A stretch of 15,048 bases of DNA from Calditrichota bacterium (GTDB lineage Bacteria; Calditrichota; Calditrichia; Calditrichales; Calditrichaceae): the NCBI GenBank assembly GCA_024278715.1, contig JAJRSN010000472.1:1-15048 (forward strand), in the 5' to 3' direction. Positions 7,029 through 14,788 of the stretch are shown piece by piece; the stretch's first letter is position 1; every line of letters begins with the position of its first letter. The translations under genes and the position numbers were made by a program. The notes beneath the pieces are model-generated. The model worked only from the letters and a program-made list of their open reading frames with translations. It had not been told where the DNA came from and did no database searches.

Positions 7029-8924
7029 ATGTTTAAAAAAATGGGAGTTGTTTTGATGATTCTATTTTTTGTACTCAATTTGCTGCAAGCGCAGGAATCA
7101 AAGAGTACCGAAATCAACAGGGATCAGATCCCCGAAAAGTACAAATGGGATCTTTCTCAAATGTTCGCTTCACAAGAAGACTGGCAGAAAGAGAAACAGG
7201 CTGTTACCGCGGAAATCGAAAAGTTCAAACAATACCAGGGGAAATTAGCAGAATCCGCAAACACCCTGTTGGAATGTCTTGATTTTTACACCAACACATT
7301 AAAACGTTTCTATCTTCTTTCCGCGTATGCTTCCCAACTTTCGGATCAGGATACCAGAGAATCCGGTCCGTTAGCCATGCGTCAGGAAATCAGTCAAATC
7401 GGAAACAAGCTTTCCGCGGCGACCTCTTTTATTGAACCCGAAATTTTGAACATTGACCGGAAAAAAATTCAGGGCTTCATAGCTCAAAACCCGAAATTAG
7501 AGGTTTACAAACAATTTCTTGACAATATCCAGCGGATGAAACCGCACACTTTATCGCCCGAAGAAGAAAAAATTATCGCCAACGCGGGCATGATGAGCGA
7601 CACGCCTTACGATATTTACGGCATTTTCAAGAACGCGGATATGCCGCGTCCCGAAATTCAATTGCCCGACGGTAAAAAGGTCCGACTGGACGATTCCAAT
7701 TACACGCTTTACCGCGCAAGCGAAGACCGCGATCTGCGTAAAAAAGTTTTTGAAGAATTCTTCGGAGCCTACAAAAATTTTGAACGCACCTTTGGAACCG
7801 ACCTGTACAGCGAAGTAAAAAAAGACATTTTCTACAAAACCGTCCGCAAATACGATTCCTCTCTGGAATCGGCTTTAACGCCGAACAATATCCCGACTTC
7901 AGTTTACACGAACCTGATCGAAAGCGTTAACGAACATCTGCCCATCCTCCACCGATACCTTAAATTGCGAAAAAAAATGCTCGGCGTGGATGAACTGCAT
8001 TACTACGACCTGTACGCGCCGTTGGTTGGCAAAGTAGATTTGAATTATTCGGTAGAAGAAGCGGAAGATTTGATCAAAGAGGCTCTGCAACCTCTGGGCG
8101 ACGATTATGTGAGCGTTCTGGACCGGGCTTTTAATAATCGCTGGATAGACATGATGCCCAACACCGGCAAACGTTCGGGAGCTTATTCTTCCGGCGCAGC
8201 CTATGACGTCCATCCTTACATTCTGATGAACTTTATGGGCAAATACGATGATGTGAGCACTCTGGCGCACGAACTGGGACACACCATGCACAGTTACTTT
8301 TCCAACACCAACCAGCACTTCATCAACGCGCAATATCCCATATTCTTAGCCGAAGTGGCTTCTACCTGCAACGAGGCGTTGCTGGTTGACCATGTCCTGA
8401 AAAAAGTCAAAGACCCCAAAAAACGCCTTTCCATTTTGGGCAAACAGTTAGAAACCTTCCGAACCACTCTGTTCCGTCAGACGCAATTTGCCGAATTTGA
8501 ACTAAAAATCCATGAAAAGGTCGAAGCCGGAGAATCTTTAACCGGCGATAAGCTCTCCGAAATTTATCTGAATATTCTGAAAAAATATTACGGCGATAGC
8601 ACGGTCACAAAAATCGAAGATCTGTACAGCATCGAATGGGCTTATATCCCGCACTTTTACTACAATTTTTATGTTTTCCAATACGCCACATCTCTGTGCG
8701 CTTCCACCGCGATTTCGGAAAAGATTTTAAAAGAAGGAAAACCCATGGCGGAAAAATATGTTAAAGAATTCCTGAGCGCCGGCAGCTCCGACTACGCCAT
8801 TCCTATTCTCCAACGCGTGGGTGTGGACATGACTACTAAAACGCCGTTTGAAGAAACTTTTAAGAAAATGGAAAAGATTATGGATGAAATTGAGGCGATC
8901 TTAAAAGAGATGGATAAAAATTAA
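7029..8924 (+). CDS. pepF: Oligoendopeptidase F-type metallopeptidase (M3B), predicted exported
   Basis: 631 residues, close to the roughly 600 of PepF plus a leader. It is a zinc peptidase that would hydrolyse short peptides. The zinc site is intact: HELGH at 414-418 and Glu442 in FLAEVAS. The C-terminal segment IPHFYYNFYVFQYA around 540-553, with His542 and several Tyr, matches the substrate-binding region of PepF/M3B enzymes. Residues 1-22 form a signal peptide (Lys pair, hydrophobic core, LLQA before QE), so the mature enzyme should act in the periplasm rather than in the cytosol, where classical PepF works. The ATG is preceded by GGAG (7020-7023) at 5 nt. It stands alone: a divergent operon lies upstream and a strong terminator downstream. 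A role in recycling peptides outside the cytoplasm is inferred. Confidence 0.93.
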   Translation: MFKKMGVVLMILFFVLNLLQAQESKSTEINRDQIPEKYKWDLSQMFASQEDWQKEKQAVTAEIEKFKQYQGKLAESANTLLECLDFYTNTLKRFYLLSAYASQLSDQDTRESGPLAMRQEISQIGNKLSAATSFIEPEILNIDRKKIQGFIAQNPKLEVYKQFLDNIQRMKPHTLSPEEEKIIANAGMMSDTPYDIYGIFKNADMPRPEIQLPDGKKVRLDDSNYTLYRASEDRDLRKKVFEEFFGAYKNFERTFGTDLYSEVKKDIFYKTVRKYDSSLESALTPNNIPTSVYTNLIESVNEHLPILHRYLKLRKKMLGVDELHYYDLYAPLVGKVDLNYSVEEAEDLIKEALQPLGDDYVSVLDRAFNNRWIDMMPNTGKRSGAYSSGAAYDVHPYILMNFMGKYDDVSTLAHELGHTMHSYFSNTNQHFINAQYPIFLAEVASTCNEALLVDHVLKKVKDPKKRLSILGKQLETFRTTLFRQTQFAEFELKIHEKVEAGESLTGDKLSEIYLNILKKYYGDSTVTKIEDLYSIEWAYIPHFYYNFYVFQYATSLCASTAISEKILKEGKPMAEKYVKEFLSAGSSDYAIPILQRVGVDMTTKTPFEETFKKMEKIMDEIEAILKEMDKN

Positions 8925-8951
8925 GCAACAAGCCGTCCCGTAAATCGTTTT

Positions 8952-8981
8952 GCCCCGGACGTTTTTCTCCGGGGCTTTTTT
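8952..8981 (+). terminator. Intrinsic terminator after pepF
   Basis: A perfect 8-bp stem, GCCCCGGA with TCCGGGGC, closes an 8-nt T-rich loop and is followed by six T. It ends the transcript 28-57 nt after the pepF stop. Confidence 0.93.
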
Positions 8982-9230
8982 ATCTCCCGTCGGATCAGAG
9001 GCAGAACAATAAATTACAAGTGATAAAGTGACGAGTGATGGACAAGATTAAAGATTAAAGTAAAAGGTTGACAGAAAGCAGAGACCATAATCTATCGTGC
9101 TAATCGAGTCGGAGATGTCCGTTTAACTCTTAACCCTTAACCCTTAAAAATTTCCGCAACAAAAAACAAGAATTTTAGTATTAATAAACTAATACACTGT
9201 GCCGTTTTTTGATCCCTTGGGTCATCGCGA
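8982..9230. repeat. Intergenic spacer with short tandem heptamer-type repeats
   Basis: No gene is visible. Three short runs of near-heptamers occur: AGTGAT/AGTGAC units at 9018-9040, AAGATTA twice plus AAG at 9044-9060, and TTAACTC-TTAACCC-TTAACCC-TTAAAAA at 9123-9150. A weak dyad GTATTA/TAATAC lies near 9178-9195 and might help end rdgB transcription, but it has no convincing T-tract. Confidence 0.55.
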
Positions 9231-9827
9231 CTATTGCGCTTTAAAATAATCCTTTAAAAACACCTTGAATTTCATTAACGCTTTAGCTCGGTGACTTATT
9301 TGGTTTTTTTCTTCCGGACTCAACTCGGCATAGGTTTGCTCCAGTTCCGGAATCCAGAAGAGAGGATCGTAGCCAAATCCCCCTTCGCCGCGCAGTTCGT
9401 TTAAAATAAAGCCTTCGGTGATTCCAGTAAAAAACCATTCGCCTTTTTCCGTTTTAAAACACACCGTGCACACAAAGCGCGCCTTGCGCCGGTCTTTTGT
9501 CAAATGCGCCATGCGCTGCAAAAGCAATCGGTTGTTTTCGGCGTAATCGGCGTCCGCTCCGGCAAATCGCGCCGAGTAAATTCCCGGCTGATTATTCAGG
9601 GCGGGCACTTCCAAACCCGAATCGTCAGCCATTACCGGCATTTTTGCCAAATCGTAATACGCGCGCGCCTTAATAGCTGCGTTTTCGGCAAAAGTCTTTC
9701 CGTTTTCTTCAACTTCTATTTTCCGCGGCAGATCGGCAACGCTTTTAACGGTTACGGGTAAATCGCCGAGAATCTCCCGAATTTCCTTTAATTTATGCTC
9801 ATTGCACGTGGCGATAAGAATTTCCAT
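9231..9827 (-). CDS. rdgB: XTP/dITP pyrophosphatase (RdgB/HAM1 family)
   Basis: 198 residues, as in E. coli RdgB (197). The enzyme hydrolyses XTP, ITP and dITP to monophosphates and pyrophosphate in the cytosol, keeping deaminated purines out of nucleic acids. Family signatures are all present: the N-terminal ATCNEHKLKE (6-15) corresponding to the T-N-x-x-K phosphate-binding motif, the ADDSGLEV acidic motif with Asp68 and Asp69, GGFGYDPLFW in the second half, and SHRAKA from Ser178. The ATG at 9827 is preceded by AAAGG at 8 nt; a GTG at 9830 directly before it is less well placed. It is transcribed away from the mevalonate cluster and shows no functional link with its neighbours. Confidence 0.95.
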   Translation of the reverse strand: MEILIATCNEHKLKEIREILGDLPVTVKSVADLPRKIEVEENGKTFAENAAIKARAYYDLAKMPVMADDSGLEVPALNNQPGIYSARFAGADADYAENNRLLLQRMAHLTKDRRKARFVCTVCFKTEKGEWFFTGITEGFILNELRGEGGFGYDPLFWIPELEQTYAELSPEEKNQISHRAKALMKFKVFLKDYFKAQ

Positions 9828-10097
9828 CACTTAAACCTTTCATTGCGATTTATCGGTGGCAAAGCTAAAAAAGTTAAAACTAAGTTTCAACTTTGTACCA
9901 CATCGTTAAGCGTAAAAACCGGCGGAAAGAGATTCACAATTTACCGCGCTGTTTATTAAATCTCGCTTTCTCATCAGAAAATTAAATAAAAAAATAATTC
10001 CCATTATTCTTGTAAATTTTTTTCAGCAGATTCCGATCAACGGTTGAATTCAGCTCGGCAGATCTCAATAAGCGGCGCGCATTAAAAATAGTTTTTT

Positions 10098-10126
10098 TTG
10101 ATTAATCAATTTAATCCCGGTTAAAT
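10098..10126 (+). promoter_or_regulatory. Candidate promoter of the mevalonate cluster, overlapping a palindrome
   Basis: TTGATT (10098-10103) and TTAAAT (10121-10126) are 17 bp apart, each matching the sigma70 consensus at 4/6. The -35 half is part of the perfect palindrome TTGATTAATCAA. The arrangement mirrors the candidate pepF promoter. Evidence is modest because the region is AT-rich. Confidence 0.3.
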
Positions 10127-10130
10127 TTAA

Positions 10131-10148
10131 TTTGTGTTTATTCACAAA
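10131..10148. promoter_or_regulatory. Inverted repeat TTTGTG-N6-CACAAA upstream of mvaD
   Basis: Six-base perfect arms lie just downstream of the candidate -10 and about 50 bp before the mvaD start, a position suited to an operator. The core TGTG-N6-CACA is 2 bp tighter than the CRP consensus, so no regulator is named. Confidence 0.3.
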
Positions 10149-10200
10149 AACATCCTATTTTTACGTAAATTGATTTTTTAATTAACAAAGGTTTTTATTG

Positions 10201-11187
10201 ATGAGGTGCAGGGCACGCGCGCACGCCAATATCGCGCTGATAAAATACTGGGGAAAGCGGGACGCCAAACTCAATCTGCCGGAGGTGGGTTCACTCTCCC
10301 TTACGCTAAGCGCTTTATGGACTGAAACCGAAATCGTTTTTTCCGATGAAATCGAACAAGACGAGCTTATTTTAAACGGACAAAAAGCAAAACCGAAAGA
10401 GGTCGCCCGAATTTCATCGTTTTTGGATTTAATACGCAATCAGGCAAAAATCAAACAAAAAGCAAGAATCAACAGTCTCAATAACTTTCCCACGTCTGCG
10501 GGATTGGCTTCGTCGGCGTCCGGATTTGCCGCGCTCACACTGGCAGCTACGCGCGCCTTAAGGTTAAATTTCTCTGCCCGCGAACTTTCCGTTTTAGCCC
10601 GTCGGGGCTCCGGTTCTGCGGCGCGCTCAATTTTCGGGGGATTTGTCGAGATGCACAAAGGTGTTTCGGACAACGGATCAGACGCCTTTGCCCAGCAACT
10701 GTTTCCGCCCGATTACTGGGACATCCGCATGTTAATCGGGATTACTTCCGAGCAACCCAAAAAAGTGGGCTCAACCGACGGCATGACGCTTTCTAAAGAG
10801 ACTTCTCCTTATTACCGAAGCTGGATCGAAACACAGGAAAACGATTTACAACAAATGCGCGAAGCAATAAAAACAAAAGATTTTCTGAAACTTGGTGAAT
10901 TGAGCGAGCACAGTTGTTTAAAGATGCACGCGGTGGCGTTAAGCGGTAATCCGGGAATCATTTACTGGAATGCCGTAACAGTGGAAGCCATGCATGCCGT
11001 GCGCGAACTGCGCCGGTCCGGCGTTCCCGCATTTTTTACCATCGACGCCGGACCTCAGATTAAGGTTTTGTGTTTGCCGGAAGACGAACAAAAAACCCGC
11101 GACTGTCTGCTGTCTGTTCCGGGAATTGAACGCGTGATTGTCAACCGCCCGGGACCGGACGCGCAAATTTTGGAGGAAGACAATTGA
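10201..11187 (+). CDS. mvaD: Diphosphomevalonate decarboxylase
   Basis: 328 residues, the normal family length. It converts mevalonate 5-diphosphate to isopentenyl diphosphate with ATP, releasing CO2 and phosphate, in the cytosol. The signature HANIALIKYWGKRD lies at 8-21. The ATP-binding GHMP motif FPTSAGLASSAS lies at 96-107, and the catalytic Asp282 lies in TIDAGPQ, so the enzyme looks intact. ATG 10201 is preceded by AAAGG at 9 nt; the in-frame TTG at 10198 is less likely. It is the first gene of the mevalonate cluster, and its stop codon overlaps the mvaK2 start by 4 bp, suggesting translational coupling. A candidate promoter with a palindrome lies about 75 bp upstream. Confidence 0.95.
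   Translation: MRCRARAHANIALIKYWGKRDAKLNLPEVGSLSLTLSALWTETEIVFSDEIEQDELILNGQKAKPKEVARISSFLDLIRNQAKIKQKARINSLNNFPTSAGLASSASGFAALTLAATRALRLNFSARELSVLARRGSGSAARSIFGGFVEMHKGVSDNGSDAFAQQLFPPDYWDIRMLIGITSEQPKKVGSTDGMTLSKETSPYYRSWIETQENDLQQMREAIKTKDFLKLGELSEHSCLKMHAVALSGNPGIIYWNAVTVEAMHAVRELRRSGVPAFFTIDAGPQIKVLCLPEDEQKTRDCLLSVPGIERVIVNRPGPDAQILEEDN
11172..11176 (+). promoter_or_regulatory. Ribosome binding site deciding the TTG start of mvaK2
   Basis: GGAGG inside the end of mvaD lies 7 nt before TTG 11184. The frame from that TTG begins INASAPGKMILLGEYAV, the expected N-terminus of a GHMP kinase, so the rare start is well supported. Confidence 0.8.
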
Positions 11188-12248
11188 TTAACGCCAGCGC
11201 TCCCGGAAAAATGATCCTTTTGGGAGAATACGCCGTTCTCGAAGACGCGCCCGCGCTTGTCTGCGCCGTTAACGCCCAGGCTCGCGTAACTTTTACTCCT
11301 GTTAAGGGCAGCGAATTTTGCCTGTTTTCGCCCGGGCTCGATTTACCCGAACTGCCTTTTGTGGTTACCCCCAAAGGACATGTGCGCTTCGATCCTGCGC
11401 TTGAGCCGGACTTTTTAAAACGTCTCTATTTTTTCTCTAAGATTTTCGAATTTATTTTTCAGTCCATCGATACTCGTTCCGCCGCTAACCGAGCCTGGCG
11501 AATTGAAATCAATACCGACGCTTTTTATTCCAAAGAATTGAAAACCAAGCTGGGCTTTGGCTCCAGCGCAGCGCTCTGCGTGGCTCTGGTTTCAGCCCTT
11601 GCCAGGGCTTTCGATCAACCCTGGTCAAAAGAAGAGCTATTCCGGATGGCTCTTAACGCCCATCACCACGCTCAGGGCAAACTGGGCAGCGGAATCGATA
11701 TTGCCGCCAGCTTTTTCGGAGGTTATCTGGTCTATCAAAGAATCCGCGATAACGATCCTCTGACCAAAATTCCCCGCCAGATCGACAGATGCCCGGGTCT
11801 CTTTTTCAAAACAGTATTTACCGGAACAAGCGCCTCAACGCGCAAGATGGTTCGCGGCGTTAATCAGCTCAAAGAAGAGCATCCGCAAATATTCCGCGGC
11901 ATCATGGATCGTTTGAAAAAAATCAGCGAAGAGGGATGCCTCGCTTTTCAGGCGCAGCAGGTTCCCGTTTTCCTGAAACTGATTTCCGACTTTTACCAGA
12001 CGCTGAAAGAATTGGGCGAGCGCAGCGGAATGCCAATCATATCCGAATTGCATCAAAAAATTGCGGATATTGCCCGCAAACATGGAACGGCGTACAAACC
12101 CTCCGGCGCGGGAAGCGGCGATATCGGCATTTTATTCTCTGACGATCCGCAAAAGTTAAAGGCTGCCGCTGCTCATGTTCAAAAAGAGGGATTCTACCCT
12201 TTGGACCTTAAGGTCAGTCCCGCCGGCTATCGAGTTCAATTGATGTAA
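11184..12248 (+). CDS. mvaK2: Phosphomevalonate kinase (GHMP family)
   Basis: 354 residues from a TTG start. It phosphorylates mevalonate 5-phosphate to the diphosphate, supplying the substrate of MvaD encoded just upstream. The N-terminal SAPGKMILLGEYAVL (4-18) is typical of phosphomevalonate kinases. The ATP-binding motif LGFGSSAAL lies at 123-131, HHHAQGKLGSGIDIA in the middle carries the substrate/catalytic region, and the C-terminal GHMP motif KPSGAGSGDIG starts at Lys305. Length and motifs fit phosphomevalonate kinase better than mevalonate kinase, and the latter activity is already covered by the downstream fusion. It overlaps mvaD by TTGA. The gap to the next gene is 100 bp. GHMP kinases are easily confused with each other, so the substrate assignment leans partly on context. 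Confidence 0.9.
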   Translation: MINASAPGKMILLGEYAVLEDAPALVCAVNAQARVTFTPVKGSEFCLFSPGLDLPELPFVVTPKGHVRFDPALEPDFLKRLYFFSKIFEFIFQSIDTRSAANRAWRIEINTDAFYSKELKTKLGFGSSAALCVALVSALARAFDQPWSKEELFRMALNAHHHAQGKLGSGIDIAASFFGGYLVYQRIRDNDPLTKIPRQIDRCPGLFFKTVFTGTSASTRKMVRGVNQLKEEHPQIFRGIMDRLKKISEEGCLAFQAQQVPVFLKLISDFYQTLKELGERSGMPIISELHQKIADIARKHGTAYKPSGAGSGDIGILFSDDPQKLKAAAAHVQKEGFYPLDLKVSPAGYRVQLM

Positions 12249-12336
12249 AAATCTTTTCAAATTTAAACATAATTCATTAGATTATCGCTAATTAAAAACG
12301 AATCGGATAATTTTGAAAAATCCAATACAAATAAAC

Positions 12337-12340
12337 AGGA
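12337..12340 (+). promoter_or_regulatory. Ribosome binding site deciding the start of the HMGR fusion gene
   Basis: AGGA lies 8 nt before ATG 12349. Upstream in-frame starts (TTG 12313, ATG 12340) lack a site. From 12349 the protein opens MASSRIANFYRLSIQERL, the usual N-terminus of class II HMG-CoA reductases. Confidence 0.7.
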
Positions 12341-12348
12341 TGATAAAA

Positions 12349-14601
12349 ATGGCGAGTTCAAGAATTGCTAATTTTTATAGATTAAGCATTCAGGAACGAC
12401 TTCGGCTTTTGCACGAACGCAAATTTTTAACCGAAGACGATTACACGTTGCTGAAAAACGGCAATCATCTGTTGCGCAGCGAAGATTCCGACCGCATGAT
12501 CGAAAATGTGATCGGCGTGTTTGGCTTGCCCATGGGTCTTGGGCTGAACTTTTTAATCAACGGCAAAGACTACATCGTGCCGATGGTAGTGGAAGAACCG
12601 TCGATTGTCGCGGCGGTAAGCGCGGCTGCCAAAACGGTTCGTGAAGCCGGAGGCTTTAGCAGCGAATACACAGCCCCTATTCTGATCGGTCAGGTGCAGA
12701 TTGTGGGCGTAAAAAATCCTTCTTCGGCAAAACAGGCTATTCTGCAGAACAAAGAAGAGATTTTAAATTTAGCCAACAGTCTGCATCCCAAAATGATTGC
12801 CCGCGGCGGCGGAGCGCTCGATCTGGAAGTTCGTATTTTAAACAGGTCTTCCCATCGCGGCGACATGGTTATCGTTCACCTGTTAGTCGATACTCGCGAC
12901 GCCATGGGCGCTAATCTGGTTAATAGCATGTGCGAAGGCGTGGCTTCTTTAATCGAAAAGATTACCGGCGGCGAAGTCTTTTTACGGATTCTTTCCAACC
13001 TTGCCGACCGTTCTCTGGTGCGTTCGGGCTGCCGGATACCGGTTAAGCTTTTGGAAGGCAAGGGCTACTCCGGCGAAGAAGTCCGCGACGGAATTATTTT
13101 GGCGTACGAATTTGCCGCAGCCGATCCTTACCGCGCCACAACGCATAACAAGGGCATTATGAACGGCATCGATCCGGTTGTTATCGCAACGGGAAACGAC
13201 TGGCGGGCAATCGAAGCCGCCGCCCATGCTTACGCCGCCCGCGACGGACATTACACCTCTTTAACGCGCTGGGAAAAGGCAAAAAACGGAGACCTGCTGG
13301 GATTTATCGAAATACCCGTTCGCGTGGGCATTGTGGGCGGTCCGGTGGAAAGCAATCCCACCGTTGCCATCGCGCACCATATCCTGAACATCTCATCGGC
13401 GGGCGAATTAGCCGAGGTTCTGGGCGCCGTCGGTCTCGCCCAGAATTTTTCCGCACTTCGCGCCCTGGCTACCGAAGGAATTCAGCGCGGTCACATGAGT
13501 CTGCACGCCCGCAGTGTAGCCATGGCAGCCGGAGCCACTCCGGAAATTTTTGAAACGGTGGTCGAAAAACTGATCGAATCCAACGAAATAAAAGTCTGGA
13601 AAGCCAAAGAGATCATCGACGATCTGGCGCAAAAAGAAGAAAAACCCAGAGCCGAACTCTACCTTGAACCTTCCGAAGAAAAAATTCCCACCGGACACGG
13701 AAAGGTTATTTTATTGGGCGAACACGCCGTGGTTTACGGCTCTCACGCCATCGCCGCGCCCATCCCCTTAGCCATGCAGGCAATCGTCTCCGACAGCCCG
13801 GACGACGGGATTCATTTGCTAATCTCAAGATGGGGCGTGGAAGAACGGCTGCAAAAAGAAAAAGAATACAAATATTCCATTTTTAAATCGCTCAACCTGA
13901 TTATTCAGGAACTCGGGCTGCAAAACGAAAACATGAAAATCGAGGTTTTTCCTCACGTGCCCAGAGCCATGGGACTCGGCGGCTCCGCTTCTTTGGCAGT
14001 GGCGATTATCCGCGCCCTGGCTGAAAAATTTAACATTAACCTCTCGTTGGAAGAAATCTCCGGATTAGCCTTTAAATCTGAACAGATTATCCATGGCACG
14101 GCTTCCGGCATCGACAACACTCTGGCGACTTACGGCGACTTTTTGCTGTACCGCAAAGGGAATCCGCCGTTTATTCGCAAATTGAACGTGCCAAATCCGA
14201 TCCGAATTGTAATCGGTCTCACCTGGACCGAAAGTCTGACCGCCAAGATGGTCGCCCGGGTTCGTAAAGCCTGGGAAAACAACAAACGCCTTTACAATCA
14301 CATTTTCAAAGAAATCGATAAATTAGTGCTGGAGGCGGTTAAGGCTATCGAAAATTATGAGCTGCAGCAACTGGGCGAATTAATGAATATCAATCAGGGA
14401 CTGTTAAACGCCATTCAGGTTTCGGGCAGAGAAATCGAAGAATTAGTCGAAATCGCCCGAAACAACGGCGCGCTGGGAGCCAAATTAACCGGCGGAGGCG
14501 GAGGCGGCGCGGTAATAGCTCTCTGTCCCGAAAACGCGGAACAGGTGGCAAGCGCCATCCGTAACGCGGGCTATCGGGCGTATATTACCGATCTAAAATA
14601 A
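12349..14601 (+). CDS. mvaA-mvaK1: Bifunctional class II HMG-CoA reductase-mevalonate kinase fusion
   Basis: 750 residues in one uninterrupted frame. Residues 1 to about 428 are a complete class II HMG-CoA reductase: ENVIG near the start, EEPS with Glu82/Glu83, DAMGAN at 184-189, Lys268 in THNKG, Asp284 in TGNDW and the flap His382 in GHMSLHAR. These sit within about one residue of the Pseudomonas mevalonii catalytic positions. A short charged linker (about 428-444) leads into a complete mevalonate kinase of about 306 residues: TGHGKVILLGEHAVVYG from 448, the ATP motif GLGGSAS at 542-548, catalytic Asp589 in SGIDN and KLTGGGGGGA at 712-721. The enzyme should reduce HMG-CoA to mevalonate and phosphorylate it, two consecutive steps. 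The kinase half has no Met at its N-terminus and so no separate start there. The ATP motif has Gly where GLGSSAA usually has Ser. Confidence 0.95.
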   Translation: MASSRIANFYRLSIQERLRLLHERKFLTEDDYTLLKNGNHLLRSEDSDRMIENVIGVFGLPMGLGLNFLINGKDYIVPMVVEEPSIVAAVSAAAKTVREAGGFSSEYTAPILIGQVQIVGVKNPSSAKQAILQNKEEILNLANSLHPKMIARGGGALDLEVRILNRSSHRGDMVIVHLLVDTRDAMGANLVNSMCEGVASLIEKITGGEVFLRILSNLADRSLVRSGCRIPVKLLEGKGYSGEEVRDGIILAYEFAAADPYRATTHNKGIMNGIDPVVIATGNDWRAIEAAAHAYAARDGHYTSLTRWEKAKNGDLLGFIEIPVRVGIVGGPVESNPTVAIAHHILNISSAGELAEVLGAVGLAQNFSALRALATEGIQRGHMSLHARSVAMAAGATPEIFETVVEKLIESNEIKVWKAKEIIDDLAQKEEKPRAELYLEPSEEKIPTGHGKVILLGEHAVVYGSHAIAAPIPLAMQAIVSDSPDDGIHLLISRWGVEERLQKEKEYKYSIFKSLNLIIQELGLQNENMKIEVFPHVPRAMGLGGSASLAVAIIRALAEKFNINLSLEEISGLAFKSEQIIHGTASGIDNTLATYGDFLLYRKGNPPFIRKLNVPNPIRIVIGLTWTESLTAKMVARVRKAWENNKRLYNHIFKEIDKLVLEAVKAIENYELQQLGELMNINQGLLNAIQVSGREIEELVEIARNNGALGAKLTGGGGGGAVIALCPENAEQVASAIRNAGYRAYITDLK

Positions 14602-14668
14602 ACCTGTAAGTATTCCAAAATCGCAAAAGTAAAATGATGTGAATTCTTATTAGTCATGAAAATCGACA

Positions 14669-14702
14669 CCCCATCCCTGCCACACAGATAAGGCGGATGG
14701 GG
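14669..14702. other. Stable hairpin between the HMGR fusion gene and idi
   Basis: CCCCATCC pairs perfectly with GGATGGGG, and after a 2-nt bulge GCC pairs with GGC around a 10-nt loop. No T-tract follows on the plus strand, and on the minus strand no T-run is adjacent, so it is not a standard intrinsic terminator. It could stabilise the upstream mRNA end or pause transcription before idi. The rest of the 187-bp gap shows nothing clear. Confidence 0.5.
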
Positions 14703-14788
14703 GCGGAACAATATGACTATCCGAATGAGTAAAAATGTAATTGTACTTTTTTGCTAATTCATTTAAAAACAAAATGCTTGAGGGAACC

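Larger units (their letters stand above)
9828..10200. other. Divergent intergenic region between rdgB and mvaD (373 bp)
   Basis: AT-rich and non-coding. The mvaD-proximal half holds the 12-bp perfect palindrome TTGATTAATCAA (10098-10109), a candidate promoter and a second inverted repeat at 10131-10148. The rdgB-proximal half shows no promoter that I can defend and no RNA gene. Confidence 0.6.

Noticed and set aside
9160..9230. Intrinsic terminator for rdgB
   Set aside because: The GTATTA/TAATAC dyad is only 6 bp and AT-rich, and the T-run on the rdgB strand is some distance away; too weak to call.
10098..10109. TTGATTAATCAA as an FNR/CRP-type box
   Set aside because: The FNR consensus has four bases between TTGAT and ATCAA; here there are two (and three at 6859-6873), so a known FNR site is not supported.
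13600..13700. HMGR-kinase fusion as an artefact of a missed stop or frameshift
   Set aside because: The frame is continuous in all residues, the linker has normal coding character, no start codon or ribosome binding site precedes the kinase half, and motifs are intact on both sides.
14713..14757. 14-codon frame starting ATGACTATCCGAATG
   Set aside because: No ribosome binding site, very short and no recognisable product.
14774..14788. Upstream ATG as the idi start
   Set aside because: It lacks a ribosome binding site, whereas ATG 14789 has GAGGG before it; the five extra residues match nothing I know in the family.
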